Assembly: GCA_017476005.1 (NCBI GenBank)
Contig: JAFVEM010000024.1
Location: 40,284 to 104,283, forward strand
DNA length: 64,000 bases
Direction of reading: 5' to 3'
DNA from: Selenomonadaceae bacterium
Lineage (GTDB): Bacteria; Bacillota; Negativicutes; Selenomonadales; Selenomonadaceae
The notes under the pieces are model-generated. The model saw nothing but the letters and a program-made list of their open reading frames with translations. It was not told the origin of the DNA and searched no databases. Numbering within the stretch: the first letter of the stretch is position 1; each line of letters opens with the position of its first letter. Below are positions 14,530 through 23,949 of this stretch, one piece after another. A program made the position numbers and the translations under genes.

Positions 14530-15903
14530 TTAGGGCATAAAGGGAAGTTTCAGGCCGCCTAAGCCGGGGAAGCCTCCCCTTTTTCCCTTTTGCGCCTTCT
14601 TCATTTTTTTCATCATCTTCTTCATCTCGCCGAATTGCTTGAGCAGACGATTAACGTCCTGCACCTTAGTGCCGCTACCCAAAGCGATTCTTTTGCGACG
14701 AGAGCCGTTGATGATGGTAATGTCGGCTCGTTCCTTTTTGGTCATGGACTGGATAATGGCCTCTATCTGGCGCATTTCCTTGCCGTTAAGGTCAATATCC
14801 TGCCCGGCCAGCTGTTTCTTTAAGCCGCCCATCCCCGGTATCATGCCCAAAATGGTGTCCAGCGACCCTAGCTTTTTCACCTGTTGCATCTGCGCTAGGA
14901 AGTCATCCAAGGTAAATTCGTCCTTGCGAATTTTCTTCTCCAGCTTCTGAGCTTCCTCTAGGTCAAAGCTCGCTTGGGCTTTTTCCACCAAGGACAGAAC
15001 ATCCCCCATGCCCAAAATCCGCGAAGCCATGCGGTCGGGGTGAAAAGGCTCCAAAGCCTCCAATTTTTCCCCCATACCCACGAATTTAATGGGAATCCCC
15101 GTCACGGCTTTGACGGAAAGAGCCGCGCCCCCTCTGGCATCGCCGTCCATCTTGGTGAGGATAACGCCGTCAATACCTAGGGAAGCATGAAAAGCCTCGG
15201 CCACGTTCACCGATTCCTGCCCCGTCATGGCATCCACCACGAGGAGAATCTCTTGGGGGGAAACGGCGGCGCGAATGTCCCTCAGCTCCTGCATGAGCGG
15301 TTCGTCTATCTGCAATCGTCCGGCGGTATCAATAATGATAACGTCATTGGCATGGGAGGCGGCGTAAGACACACTATCCGTAGCTATCCGCACCGCTCCT
15401 ACCGTAGGCTCCTCGGTAAAGACGGGGAGGGACAAACTCTTCCCCACGGTCTGTAGCTGCTGAATGGCCGCCGGGCGGTAAATATCCGCCGCCACCAAGA
15501 GAGGGCGTTTCCCCTGCTTCTTCAGCGACAGCCCCAGTTTACCGGCGGAGGTGGTCTTGCCGGCGCCCTGCAATCCCACCATCATAATGATGGTAGGCGG
15601 TTGCGGCGACATATTGAGCCGACTTTGGGCGCCGCCCATGAGCGCCGTCAGTTCTTCATCGACGATGCGCACGACGACCTGCCCCGGCGTCAAGGTATCC
15701 AGCACGTCCTGCCCGATGGCTCGTTCTTTGACTTTTTTTATGAAGTCCTTGACGACTTTAAAATTAACATCAGCCTCCAGAAGAGCTATTCGCACTTCTC
15801 GCATGGCCTCGTTTACGTCGCTTTCCGACAGCTTGCCGCGACCTCGCAGTTTTTTGAAGGTGGTCTGCAAACGCTCGGACAAACTCTCAAAAATCAAACC
15901 CAT
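14530..15903 (-). CDS. ffh: signal recognition particle protein Ffh
   Basis: Ffh is the SRP GTPase that binds signal peptides and 4.5S RNA and delivers ribosomes to FtsY at the membrane. 457 residues: an N domain, the G domain with [15 protein letters not shown] (G1), DTAGRL (G3) and [10 protein letters not shown] (G4/G5), and a Met-rich M domain ([33 protein letters not shown]) ending in a basic [10 protein letters not shown] tail. It is the first gene of the operon; YlxM, often upstream, is absent. Confidence 0.97.
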   Translation of the reverse strand: MGLIFESLSERLQTTFKKLRGRGKLSESDVNEAMREVRIALLEADVNFKVVKDFIKKVKERAIGQDVLDTLTPGQVVVRIVDEELTALMGGAQSRLNMSPQPPTIIMMVGLQGAGKTTSAGKLGLSLKKQGKRPLLVAADIYRPAAIQQLQTVGKSLSLPVFTEEPTVGAVRIATDSVSYAASHANDVIIIDTAGRLQIDEPLMQELRDIRAAVSPQEILLVVDAMTGQESVNVAEAFHASLGIDGVILTKMDGDARGGAALSVKAVTGIPIKFVGMGEKLEALEPFHPDRMASRILGMGDVLSLVEKAQASFDLEEAQKLEKKIRKDEFTLDDFLAQMQQVKKLGSLDTILGMIPGMGGLKKQLAGQDIDLNGKEMRQIEAIIQSMTKKERADITIINGSRRKRIALGSGTKVQDVNRLLKQFGEMKKMMKKMKKAQKGKRGGFPGLGGLKLPFMP

Positions 15904-15961
15904 ACCTCCTGCGTAATCGGGTCAACATGAATCCTGCCCTCCGCAAGACCCACACCTACCG

Positions 15962-15990
15962 ATTATAGCCAGTGACAGGCGGTCTGTCAA
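15962..15990 (-). promoter_or_regulatory. consensus promoter of the ffh operon
   Basis: Minus strand TTGACA (15990-15985), exactly 17 bases, TATAAT (15967-15962): a full match to the housekeeping consensus, about 60 bases before ffh. Confidence 0.85.
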
Positions 15991-16017
15991 GAAATTTTAC
16001 GCGGCAAAGCAAATCTC

Positions 16018-16647
16018 TTAAAACATCTTGAAGGTATTCACCAGCGGCGTTTTGCCGTAAAAAGTAAAGGTGTCGGATTCGCCTTCCACGCCTAGCTCTC
16101 GCCAAACACTGCCCAGTTCGTAGTCGGAATGGCTGTAGCCAAGTCCCAAGGTGGTCATGCTGTGTCCCACCGGGGCTTCGTAGGAGATATTGCCCCCGTG
16201 TTGGTTGCTGTTGGAAACGAGCGCTCCCACGCTGAGTTTGCTGCCCGTGCCGCCCAAGTTTTTCCAGTCCGCTTGCAAGCCGTAGCGATAGCGACCGGCG
16301 GCCTGGCTACCGTAGTTTTCGGCGTAGAGGACGTAAGATCGGGGCTTATAAGAACTGACGTTCACGGTGAGCTTGCTGGTACCCAGCGCCTCGCCGAGAG
16401 CCAGTACGGCGTTGGCCTCGATGCTGGGAATATCGCGAAGGTTACGGAGGGTAAACCGCGCCCCATTGACGGCGGTGTCCTGCGAGGTCGGGTTTATATT
16501 TTCAATGGCGGCATCGTCCCGTTCCGTCTGACGCGGAATATCCTCTCCGGGAGTAGCCACGGCAGGAGCCGCCAACGCCGTGGACGTCGGTAGCGCCAAG
16601 ACAACGGTTATGGTCAAAAAACTACGGCGGAATTTTTTTATGTTCAC
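16018..16647 (-). pseudogene. truncated TpsB (ShlB/FhaC-type) transporter
   Basis: A 209-residue remnant of a two-partner-secretion outer-membrane transporter. Residues 1-27 are a signal peptide (GTG start after AGAGG). Residues ~90-209 match the first barrel strands of ShlB/FhaC proteins: ENYGSQAAGRYRYGLQADW, NISYEAPVG, YSHSDYELG, FYGKTPLV. Full members have about 550 residues with two POTRA domains and 16 strands; here the POTRA region is nearly gone and the barrel ends after about four strands. It cannot form a pore as is. A possible TpsA gene lies 1 kb away. Confidence 0.7.
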
Positions 16648-16682
16648 AAAGAATTACCTCTGTTTCCTGTTGGATTTTGTTG

Positions 16683-16688
16683 TATAAT
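16683..16688 (+). promoter_or_regulatory. -10 box before the PD-(D/E)XK-like gene
   Basis: TATAAT at 16683-16688, 33 bases before the start at 16722, in the divergent gap with the TpsB remnant. The -35 region (CTGTTT at 16660) is weak. Confidence 0.4.
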
Positions 16689-16721
16689 GAATGTGTTGGT
16701 CAAGGATGGGGAGGGAATGTA

Positions 16722-17612
16722 ATGTCTGATGAGAAAGAACGAGCCGTTACTACCGACAAAGAGTCTCCCACCTACGCCGGACTTATGCTTTCGCTCAGAG
16801 CTTTTCGGGGGAGGTTGGTGGAGAAACGGCATTTTGTGTTGAACACCAAGCCCAGAGAAATTGACGTGCGAATTATCGATAACCTAAGTCCTGAAGCCGG
16901 GCGGATGGACAACGACATCGCCTATATGTTTGAGCGGCACAATCTCGTTGAGCTGAAAAATCCCAACGAGCCGCTGAATATTGATACCTTTTGGAAGGGC
17001 ATCAGCTACGCCGCCCAGTATAAAAGCTGCGGTTACGATGACACGTTACAGAAGCAAGGCGTCAACGCCATTCCGGCCAAAGATGTGACGTTCACCTTTT
17101 TGCGGCTGAGTAAACCGCAAGCCCTACTAACGAAGGATTTGCCGACAGACGGTTTTAGCGTTACGAAAAAATTCCCCGGCGTGTACTATGTAACGGGTTT
17201 GCCGTCCATAAAGATGCAGATAGTTGTCGGTAAGGAGTTGGTGGGGGATGCCTTTGTGCCGATCAGAGCACAAAAGGAAAACTCGGCCAGAGCCGATGCG
17301 GAAAAGCTCGTGGCGATGATGGCCAACACCGAGCAAGGCACTAAGGACAGGGAATTGATTGAGGCCGTAGTGCGAGCAAGTGCCGGAGCGAACAAGCAAT
17401 TGTATGAAAAAATGAGAGGGGAGCTGACGGGAGTGTATAATGCGTTACGCGAAATTATGAAGGATGATTTGGAGGCTGCGGCCAGAAATGCAACGCAGTC
17501 CGTGATTGACGACGCTGTAAGCTATATGCAACAAAAGGGCTATGAAGATGCCGAGATTGCTGATTTTACCAATTACCTCAAGAGCAAAACCGAGGCTAAA
17601 GTCATGGTTTAG
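16722..17612 (+). CDS. PD-(D/E)XK-nuclease-like protein of unknown role
   Basis: A 296-residue cytoplasmic protein. The start is the ATG after GGGAGGG rather than the in-frame ATG at 16677. In residues 45-100 the pattern REIDVRIIDN, DIAYMFERHNLVELKNP suggests a PD-(D/E)XK core (Asp, then Glu-x-Lys). The C-terminal third is helical with EKMRGELTGVYNALREIMK and a DAVSYMQQKGYEDAEIADF segment, similar to tails of Rpn-like transposase/nuclease proteins. No direct partner. It is one of four such nuclease-like genes in the window. Function is not established. Confidence 0.55.
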   Translation: MSDEKERAVTTDKESPTYAGLMLSLRAFRGRLVEKRHFVLNTKPREIDVRIIDNLSPEAGRMDNDIAYMFERHNLVELKNPNEPLNIDTFWKGISYAAQYKSCGYDDTLQKQGVNAIPAKDVTFTFLRLSKPQALLTKDLPTDGFSVTKKFPGVYYVTGLPSIKMQIVVGKELVGDAFVPIRAQKENSARADAEKLVAMMANTEQGTKDRELIEAVVRASAGANKQLYEKMRGELTGVYNALREIMKDDLEAAARNATQSVIDDAVSYMQQKGYEDAEIADFTNYLKSKTEAKVMV

Positions 17613-17661
17613 TATGCCAGCCGGAAGGAGAGGAACGCTAAGATTCCCCTCCTTTTTTTCG

Positions 17662-19691
17662 TTATTCTTCCTCCTCGTCCCCCTGCTGATCGACGTTCGG
17701 CTCGCTACTCCGCTGCCCTGCGGCTACTTCTTCGGCGCTCATGGAGCGAGGCGCTTTTACGCCCTCGTTTTCAATCTTCAAGATGCCGTGTCCGTTCCAA
17801 GTCATTGGCGCGCCGGTGTTGACGGCAGAGGTGGGGGAGTTGGGATTGGCGTCGGTGGCGTCGCCGGAAGTGGTGGCGGTAGTGGCGGCGGTGTCGGTGG
17901 CTTCCCCGGAGTCTTCGGTGTTATCGCCGCCAGATTCCGCGACGGTTGCCGGAGCTACCGATACGGGAGTCACGGGGGCGGCGGCTACGGAAACAACGGC
18001 TTCCATCTGCGACACCGTGACTCCCACTTCCTCTAACCGATTTTCTACTGCCGCCATGGGTTCAGACTTCGGTGTAGGTTCGGGAGTTGGTTCAGGGGTA
18101 GGAGTAGGCGTAGGTTCGGGGGTGGGGGTACTGTCGGTAATGGTAAGTTTGCCGGGGGGGTAGCCGGTGATTTTGTAGTTGGCGTTGGTAAAATCGGTAG
18201 TGATGTCGTATTCGCCCACCGCGCTGTCTTGGGTGGCGATGGTCGTCCAAATGGGAACACCGTCGCCGTCAATTAAGCCCGTTGCCGTGCCGCTAAAGCT
18301 AGTGGGGAAGTCGCCGCCGCTATATTTGTCCCAAGTAACATCGTTGCCTTTGAGGGTGAGTTCCTTGGCGGTGATGTCGCCGCTTCCCGTGGCGGCGGTG
18401 GCAAGGCTATAGTTGCCCGACTTCGCGCCGCTTAATGTCAGCGTATAGTTCACGGTTTTGCCCGTTCCCACATTTTTGTCGGCGTAAGTCCCCGTGGCAG
18501 TGGCGGTGACGCTGTTTGTATCATCGGACACAACGCCGTACAGTGTAGGAACAGTGATGGCGGAGGTTACGTCCTCCGTTCCGTCATAGGTCTTCGTCAC
18601 CGCCGCAAATTCGCCGAGGGTGAGGGGGCGTTTGTTGATGGTAAGGGTGGCGGTATCGTTGGCCGCTATGATGTTGTAACCCTGCTGATCGGAATAGAGA
18701 GATTTAAGCCCCGTATAGCTGTAAGTCCCGGCGTCGGTTTACCATTGACGATGCCCACATTTTCTACGATGCCTGAGACCGCAGTAAACAAACCGATGGC
18801 ACCATCTACAGCGTTACTAACGGTCAAGTTTTTTATGACGTAGTTCAGTCCATCAAAGCGACCGGTAAATCTATTAGGATGATAACCACTAGCCCACCCC
18901 CGACCAATCGGCTTAAAGTTGTTTATTGAACTCGCATCAATATCGTTGGCCAACATAGAATTGCCGTTGGGGTCAATATTCTGTAATTCTTCGGCGGTGC
19001 TGACGAGTTTATAATAGGTAGGCGTGGTGCTGTCCGTTGTAAGAGTCAGGTTGTTATCGTTTGTACGGCCTACATGGAAAGCGTCGCTACTCGTCGCCGT
19101 AACTTTCAGCGAAGTACCTGCCTTTACATTATCCACGTTCTTAAAAGTGATATTATCGCCCTCGACGATAACGCTATTGGCAGCTTTCAGCGTCCCCTTG
19201 TTGATAATATCTCCCTCATAGGTAAGGCCGCTGGCCTGTAGCCCTGCCAAAGCCGTCGCGTAGCTATTTAGCTTTCCGCCTAAATCCGCCGTGGAAATAT
19301 TGAGCGTCCCCACATCTATACTGGCGCCGTTGTCGATGGTTATACCGTTGGGATTGACGAGGTAAATAGCGCCTTTGCCGGTAATTGTGCCGTAGATTTC
19401 CGAGAGGTTATTGCCGCGAACGTAGTTCAAGTAGTTGTTGGCATCAAAATTTACCTTAGCATTGGCTCCCACGGAAAAACTCTGCCAAGTGATAAGATTG
19501 TTGGCGGAGCCGTTAATGGTCATGGTATTGCCGCTGGTGGTGATGCTGGCCGACGAGCTAATCCCACCCACGGGCAAAGCGCCCACCTCCGGCGCAGCTT
19601 GAGCCTTCGGCGTAAAGCCGCAGACCCCGGCGAGGATAGCCGCCGCCACGGCGAGATGCAGTTTGCTTTTCTTGCGTTTCTTGCCTTTCAT
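17662..19691 (-). pseudogene. broken TpsA (filamentous-haemagglutinin-like) exoprotein
   Basis: Two frames form one former gene. Frame one (19691-18666) has a basic signal peptide (MKGKKRKKSKLHLAVAAAIL start), an FhaB-type N-terminal secretion domain (ITWQSFSVGANAKVNF, YLVNPNGITI) and a GLUG-like repeat (GLFTAVSGIVENVGIVNG). Frame two reads from about 18738 down to 17662: an MBG-type beta domain (DAGTYSYTGLKSLYSDQQGY), a second MBG unit (TKTYDGTEDV), a Pro-Thr-Glu linker and an acidic C-terminus (QQGDEEEE). The join near 18738-18745 loses frame, and GLUG repeats appear deleted there. Without the frameshift this would be a surface adhesin. Confidence 0.75.
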
Positions 19692-19718
19692 GTTTTATCC
19701 ATCCTTTCCTTGGAAACA

Positions 19719-19771
19719 CAAAAAAGCCCTAAGGGCACGGTCGCCCCTAAGGCATAAAAATTGACATTATA
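19719..19771 (-). promoter_or_regulatory. promoter -10 plus terminator hairpin in the TpsA leader
   Basis: Minus strand: TATAAT (19771-19766), then a hairpin GCCTTAGGGGC (19753-19743) with GCCCTTAGGGC (19736-19726) followed by seven T (19725-19719), 28 bases before the TpsA start. No room for a promoter remains after the hairpin, so TpsA transcription must pass a terminator. This is attenuator-like, or the end of the upstream unit. Confidence 0.55.
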
Positions 19772-19793
19772 TTTTGTAAAAAAGAGGCTCCTG

Positions 19794-19847
19794 CTACCCC
19801 CTGAATACAGAATATTCGCAGTTGTGGCTCGCGTTTATCTTTTTCAT
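19794..19847 (-). CDS. 17-residue possible leader peptide
   Basis: MKKINASHNCEYSVFRG, ATG at 19847, with AAAGGAGG 11 bases upstream. It ends 40 bases before the terminator hairpin of the TpsA leader. No regulatory run of one amino acid is seen. It may be a leader peptide or chance. Confidence 0.3.
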   Translation of the reverse strand: MKKINASHNCEYSVFRG

Positions 19848-19965
19848 GGTGGGGGGTGCCTCCTTTCGTGTTGACTTATCCTCGTACTTACCCATTATAC
19901 GTTTTGGGGAGTAAAATGCAACAGATTTTTTTAGTCGCCCGTCAAACTTGCTTATGAGCAACCAT

Positions 19966-20842
19966 TCACAGCAAGCTGTACATCCTGCCAATTTCCTGTA
20001 CCTTCTCCACGGTGAGATTGGCATACTGCGCGACCTTTTCCACGGGCAGATTGTCTCGGAGCATACTTATGGCATTAAAAGTGCGAGCCTCCGCCAATCC
20101 GTTTGCATGGCCTTCCTCGCGGCCTTCCTCGCGACCCTCCTTGCGACCTTCCTCACGGCCTTCTTCGCGGCCTTCTTCGCGGCCAATATCCATCAATTCC
20201 TCCATAACCTTGCACATCTGATTCAATCCTCCTTCCTTTTGTTTGAAGAACCGCGCCCGTTTGGCGAGTACGTCATAGTGCATATTGTCGGGATCCGTAC
20301 AGCGAAAATCGTGGATGAGCTTTCCTAACGCGGGATCATCCTGCGCGGCGGCGTTGACGTAAATTATCTCCGCTTTGTCCTTAAACCGAGTGTTTATTCA
20401 GTTCCTTAATGGTACGGCGAATATGGTAAATCGGCAGTCCTCCGCCCAACACGTCAGTTTCAGTTAAAAATATAACCTTGATTTCGTTCAAGTCATGCCA
20501 TTTAACGCCTTTTTCGACACTCATGGTGTCCAGCATACTGCTGTTGTACCTTGCTCGTAAGGGAGCGGCTCCCTCAGGGCTACGCTGAACTTCTACGTCG
20601 TAATTCTTCCCGTCCGCGTCTTCGGCGAACACATCAAAGATAACCTCGCGTCCGTATATGTTGGGGACTTGTTCCTGCGTTGTCACTCTTTTGACCTTTA
20701 ACTTTGGCCTTTTGATTACTATGCGCAACAGCAGTTCCATACACTCGGGGCTGTCCTTAAAACAGCAGTGGAAAAAAGTATCGTCTATCAGCCGTAACCG
20801 TTGTATGTAGGGCATATATTTCTGAATTTTATCGTTTACCAC
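19966..20842 (-). pseudogene. frameshifted Rpn-family recombination-promoting nuclease
   Basis: Rpn proteins are PD-(D/E)XK DNA nucleases linked to transposase-like families. The N-terminal part (20842-20381) has LIDDTFFHCCFKD, the catalytic IFDVFAEDADGKNYDVEVQ pattern and HDLNEIKVIFLTE. The reading frame shifts near 20389-20392 (one extra base), and the other frame continues RFKDKAEIIYVN through to the typical C-terminus: LAKRARFFKQKEGG, seven GREEG-type repeats and LTVEKVQEIG. An intact C-terminal frame (20283-19966) remains. Rpn genes are known to make small C-terminal products from internal starts, so that piece might still be expressed. Confidence 0.75.
20101..20190 (-). repeat. short tandem repeat coding GREEG/GRKEG
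   Basis: A 12-base unit (GGCCGCGAAGAA-like on the minus strand) repeated about seven times with variation inside the Rpn gene. Length change by slippage is plausible. Confidence 0.65.
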
Positions 20843-20931
20843 CGCGCCGACTGTCCTCCTTTGTAGAAATTATATACCGCACATGGGGGCTTGTCCAGAT
20901 GATTGAGCGTTTACAGTAGGAAAGGGTCACG

Positions 20932-22620
20932 CTACTCCCCCACCAAACAAACCAGCTTGCCACTGAAAGCCACCCCGTACCGCCAAATCTCTTTTACTCC
21001 TTGCTCCGTTAGTTCGGCGATGTATTCTTTATTATCAATTTGCTTTAGAGCCTCTTCGGCGAAAGGCTGCAAATCCTCGGCTGCGGTAATTCCCTTAGCG
21101 GCTTTTAGCTCCAAGATCACTCCGGGGGAGGCGATATTCACCGGAAAGAAGGCGATATCGAACCGGCCGTAGCCAGACTCCCGGTTGGATTTTACCCTAT
21201 AGTCTCCTTCCATTAACACCGTCAGCCCCATCATGAGGCCGTGGTAAAAAATCTCCGGCTCGCCGGTGTCGTGGTAGCTGACCATATCTCTGAGTACTCG
21301 GCGCAGATATTTTTGAAAAGCCTCGGCGCGCCCCTCTGTCATAGCGTCCAGCATATTGTAGAGCATGACTTCGCCGCCCCGACCGATGAGGTGGGTTAAG
21401 ATTTCCTGCTCGTAGGCCGTTTGCACCTCTAAGTTAGGTATCTTTAGCAGACACCAATCGCGGCGTCTTTTGTCTTGGTACTGCTTAACGGCCTTAAGAT
21501 AGCCGGTGGTCATGAGCATCATGTAGAGGGAATTGGCATTCTCCCTTATTTCCGGGTAAATTACCCCTTCATCCACCTTGGCCTTTACCGTTGCAAACTC
21601 TACCAATTTGGTAAGTTCTTCCCGTCGTTCTCCGTCAACTCTTTTGAGCAGCTCGCGTAAAATGACGTTGCCGGAAGTGTTGAGCCAATAGGGCTTAAAA
21701 GTGCAACCATTTTTTACAAAATTTATCACCGACCAAGGATTATAGATTTCTACACCGCCGAAATTGTAGCCGTCGTACCATTTTTTTAATTCGGCGAGGC
21801 TGTCCTGTACACCGTTATCCTCCATCAGTTTCGTAACTTCCGCCGTGGTAAAGCCCAGAACGTCGCTGTAGGATAGAGACAACACCGAGCAAACTTCTAA
21901 ATTGTTCAGATCGCTGAAAATACTCTCTTTCGATACCCGTGACACCCCGGTGAGAACGGCAAAATCAAGATAGTCGTTGGTTTTTAGAGCGGCGCCCAAC
22001 AGTCGTTTCATAAACAGAATACATTCGGGATAAAACCCATATTCCCATGAGGCGATAATGGGAGCGTCGTATTCGTCAAGAAGGAGCAGGGGCTTCTTCC
22101 CGTAGTGCTGGTAGAGGTAACGGCAGAGATTGGCGAGGGTGGCTTCCATTTCCGCTAGGGTGGCTTGGCGCTTGAGTACGGTAGCAAAAAAATCCCGATC
22201 CGTCGGTGACAAGGCCGCTGATTCTTGCAGATACAAGTAGCTGTTATAAAGCCCGGAGAGGAACAGCCTAAAACTATTCAATTCCTCTGCCCAGCTATCC
22301 TGCTGTACATCCTTTAACGTCAAGAAAATCACCGGCCGGGAGCCTTGCTCTCGCATATACTCCTCCCCGGCCTTTTCTATATCCAGCCCGGCGAAAAGGG
22401 CGCGATTCTCCTCCGCCTTTTCCAGCGTAAAAAAGTAACGTAGCATGGAGAGAGTCAAGGTTTTCCCGAAGCGCCGAGGGCGCGTGAGGAGAGTGACGGC
22501 GCTGTGACCGCCCAACAGTTCTTTGATAAAACGAGTCTTATCCACGAAATAATAATTTTTTTCGCGTAGAGCCTTGAAATTGTCAACGCCGATGGGCATG
22601 GTGAATTTTGGTCGCGGCAT
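20932..22620 (-). CDS. AAA-ATPase-like / PD-(D/E)XK nuclease fusion protein (copy 1)
   Basis: A 562-residue two-domain protein. The N-terminal AAA-ATPase-like domain has a Walker A in TRPRRFGKTLTLSML (~residues 47-61) and a Walker B LLLLDEYDAPI (~200). The C-terminal domain has GRFDIAFFPVN and VILELKAAKG, the DUF1703/PD-(D/E)XK signature. Families like this are abundant in gut anaerobes and often present in many copies; their job (defence, mobile-element or toxin role) is unproven. Start at the ATG after GAAGGAGG. A paralogue lies at 48151-49842. It stands alone with no linked partner. Confidence 0.85.
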   Translation of the reverse strand: MPRPKFTMPIGVDNFKALREKNYYFVDKTRFIKELLGGHSAVTLLTRPRRFGKTLTLSMLRYFFTLEKAEENRALFAGLDIEKAGEEYMREQGSRPVIFLTLKDVQQDSWAEELNSFRLFLSGLYNSYLYLQESAALSPTDRDFFATVLKRQATLAEMEATLANLCRYLYQHYGKKPLLLLDEYDAPIIASWEYGFYPECILFMKRLLGAALKTNDYLDFAVLTGVSRVSKESIFSDLNNLEVCSVLSLSYSDVLGFTTAEVTKLMEDNGVQDSLAELKKWYDGYNFGGVEIYNPWSVINFVKNGCTFKPYWLNTSGNVILRELLKRVDGERREELTKLVEFATVKAKVDEGVIYPEIRENANSLYMMLMTTGYLKAVKQYQDKRRRDWCLLKIPNLEVQTAYEQEILTHLIGRGGEVMLYNMLDAMTEGRAEAFQKYLRRVLRDMVSYHDTGEPEIFYHGLMMGLTVLMEGDYRVKSNRESGYGRFDIAFFPVNIASPGVILELKAAKGITAAEDLQPFAEEALKQIDNKEYIAELTEQGVKEIWRYGVAFSGKLVCLVGE

Positions 22621-22710
22621 GGTGGGTTCCTCCTTCAAAAAATTTTTGACTTCGCTCTCATTTTAACACAACGGCTACCCAAAGGCATTATTTTCCCCAC
22701 AAAAATGGAC

Positions 22711-23244
22711 TCACCTCAGGGACGTTACGGCGCTAAGAAATTCCTCTCTTGTTACGCCGTAGTGATTAAGCCTACGCAAAAAGGTTTTGGCGTTGGCGTA
22801 GCCTAACCCCAGTATAGCGCCCAATTTGGCGCGTTTTGTCACGGAATCCGCGCCGCCGCTAAGCCCATAACGAAGGAGATCGGCGGCGGTAAAATTTTCC
22901 GTCGCCTCCCACCCTAGGGTTCGCACTTTTGCCAGCGCTTTTTGAATGGCGGTGGGGCTGGCTTGCTCCACGCCGATATCGTCACTCGCCGTGGCTTCTT
23001 CTAGGGGAATAAAAGCGTGTTTGGCCTTGGGGAATCGCTTGGCGAGGTATTTTCTGATGTTTTCCCCGGCGCTGTCCGGATCTGTCAGAATTATGATGCC
23101 TCGTTTGCGATAGGCTTGTTCGATGTCCTGCAAAGTGCGGCGATTTAGCGTAAACCCACCGGTGATGATGCAATCCGCCTCCACCGCCCGGTTCACCGCC
23201 ACTACGTCCATTTTGCCTTCCACCACCAATACTTCTTTTATCAT
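22711..23244 (-). CDS. rnmV: ribonuclease M5
   Basis: RNase M5 matures 5S rRNA by double cleavage. The 177-residue protein opens with the Toprim Glu motif VLVVEGKMDVVAV, has ILTDPDSAGENIRK (Asp-x-Asp metal site) and the RNase M5 C-terminal domain (AKLGAILGLGYANAKTFLRRL). It is the last of three genes with the decarboxylase and thymidylate kinase, 18 bases after the kinase. Confidence 0.93.
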   Translation of the reverse strand: MIKEVLVVEGKMDVVAVNRAVEADCIITGGFTLNRRTLQDIEQAYRKRGIIILTDPDSAGENIRKYLAKRFPKAKHAFIPLEEATASDDIGVEQASPTAIQKALAKVRTLGWEATENFTAADLLRYGLSGGADSVTKRAKLGAILGLGYANAKTFLRRLNHYGVTREEFLSAVTSLR

Positions 23245-23262
23245 TTTTGTATCCTTCTATTG

Positions 23263-23940
23263 TTATTGTAGTAGAATATTTGTCACAGCCTCATACACAG
23301 CGGCGTGAATGTCATCCACGCTTCGGGGGATGCCTCCCTCCGAGCAAATTATGTGTCGCCAACCGTATTTTTTCGCCAGTTCCGTGTAAGCTGCGTGACA
23401 GCGTCTTAGATAGGCTAAATTAGCTTCATGAATGTCGGGGGAGGCGCCTCGTTCTTTGGCGCGAGCCGCCAATAATTTTTCGGCGGCCTTTGGCTCCATG
23501 TCCAAAAAAACAACCCCGTCGGGCTGAGGTAACCCCAATTTGTTATATTCTAGGTCAAAGAGCCACGTCAAAAAATTTTCTCGCGCCGCCCCGGCGGCAA
23601 TTTTTATGCCCTGATGCACCATGTTGGACGTGGTGTAGCGATCGGCGATAATTATGTCCCCGGCTTCATAAAATTTACGCCACGCAGTCTGAAAAGAGGC
23701 GTAGCGATCCACCGCATAAAAAACGGAGGCGGCGTAAGGATTCACCCCTTCGGCCTTGTCCCCAAAATCTCCCCTAAGGTACATTCGCACCGGCGCCGAG
23801 GCTTCCGACTCGTAGTCCGGGAAGGAAATTTTGTGGGCAGGATAACCATCCGCCCAGAGCCTCGTCAAAAGTTTATGTGTCTGAGTAGCCTTGCCGGAGG
23901 CATCCCCGGCTTCGACGATAATGAGTTTTCCCTTGGGCAT
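23263..23940 (-). CDS. tmk: thymidylate kinase (dTMP kinase)
   Basis: Phosphorylates dTMP to dTDP. 225 residues: P-loop VEAGDASGKATQ near the N-terminus, the substrate DRY motif (YAVDRYASFQ and IIADRYTTSN) and a lid region with Arg. The P-loop has Ala where most family members have Thr (GKAT instead of GKTT), a variant seen in some Firmicutes kinases. It follows the decarboxylase by nine bases. Confidence 0.85.
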   Translation of the reverse strand: MPKGKLIIVEAGDASGKATQTHKLLTRLWADGYPAHKISFPDYESEASAPVRMYLRGDFGDKAEGVNPYAASVFYAVDRYASFQTAWRKFYEAGDIIIADRYTTSNMVHQGIKIAAGAARENFLTWLFDLEYNKLGLPQPDGVVFLDMEPKAAEKLLAARAKERGASPDIHEANLAYLRRCHAAYTELAKKYGWRHIICSEGGIPRSVDDIHAAVYEAVTNILLQ

Positions 23941-23949
23941 TTTTTCCTC

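Noticed and set aside
16644..16832. 62-residue minus-strand ORF upstream of the TpsB remnant
   Set aside because: It overlaps the supported start of the PD-(D/E)XK-like gene and shows no coding character.
20101..20190. CRISPR-like regular short repeats
   Set aside because: They are 12-base coding repeats for GREEG units without spacers.
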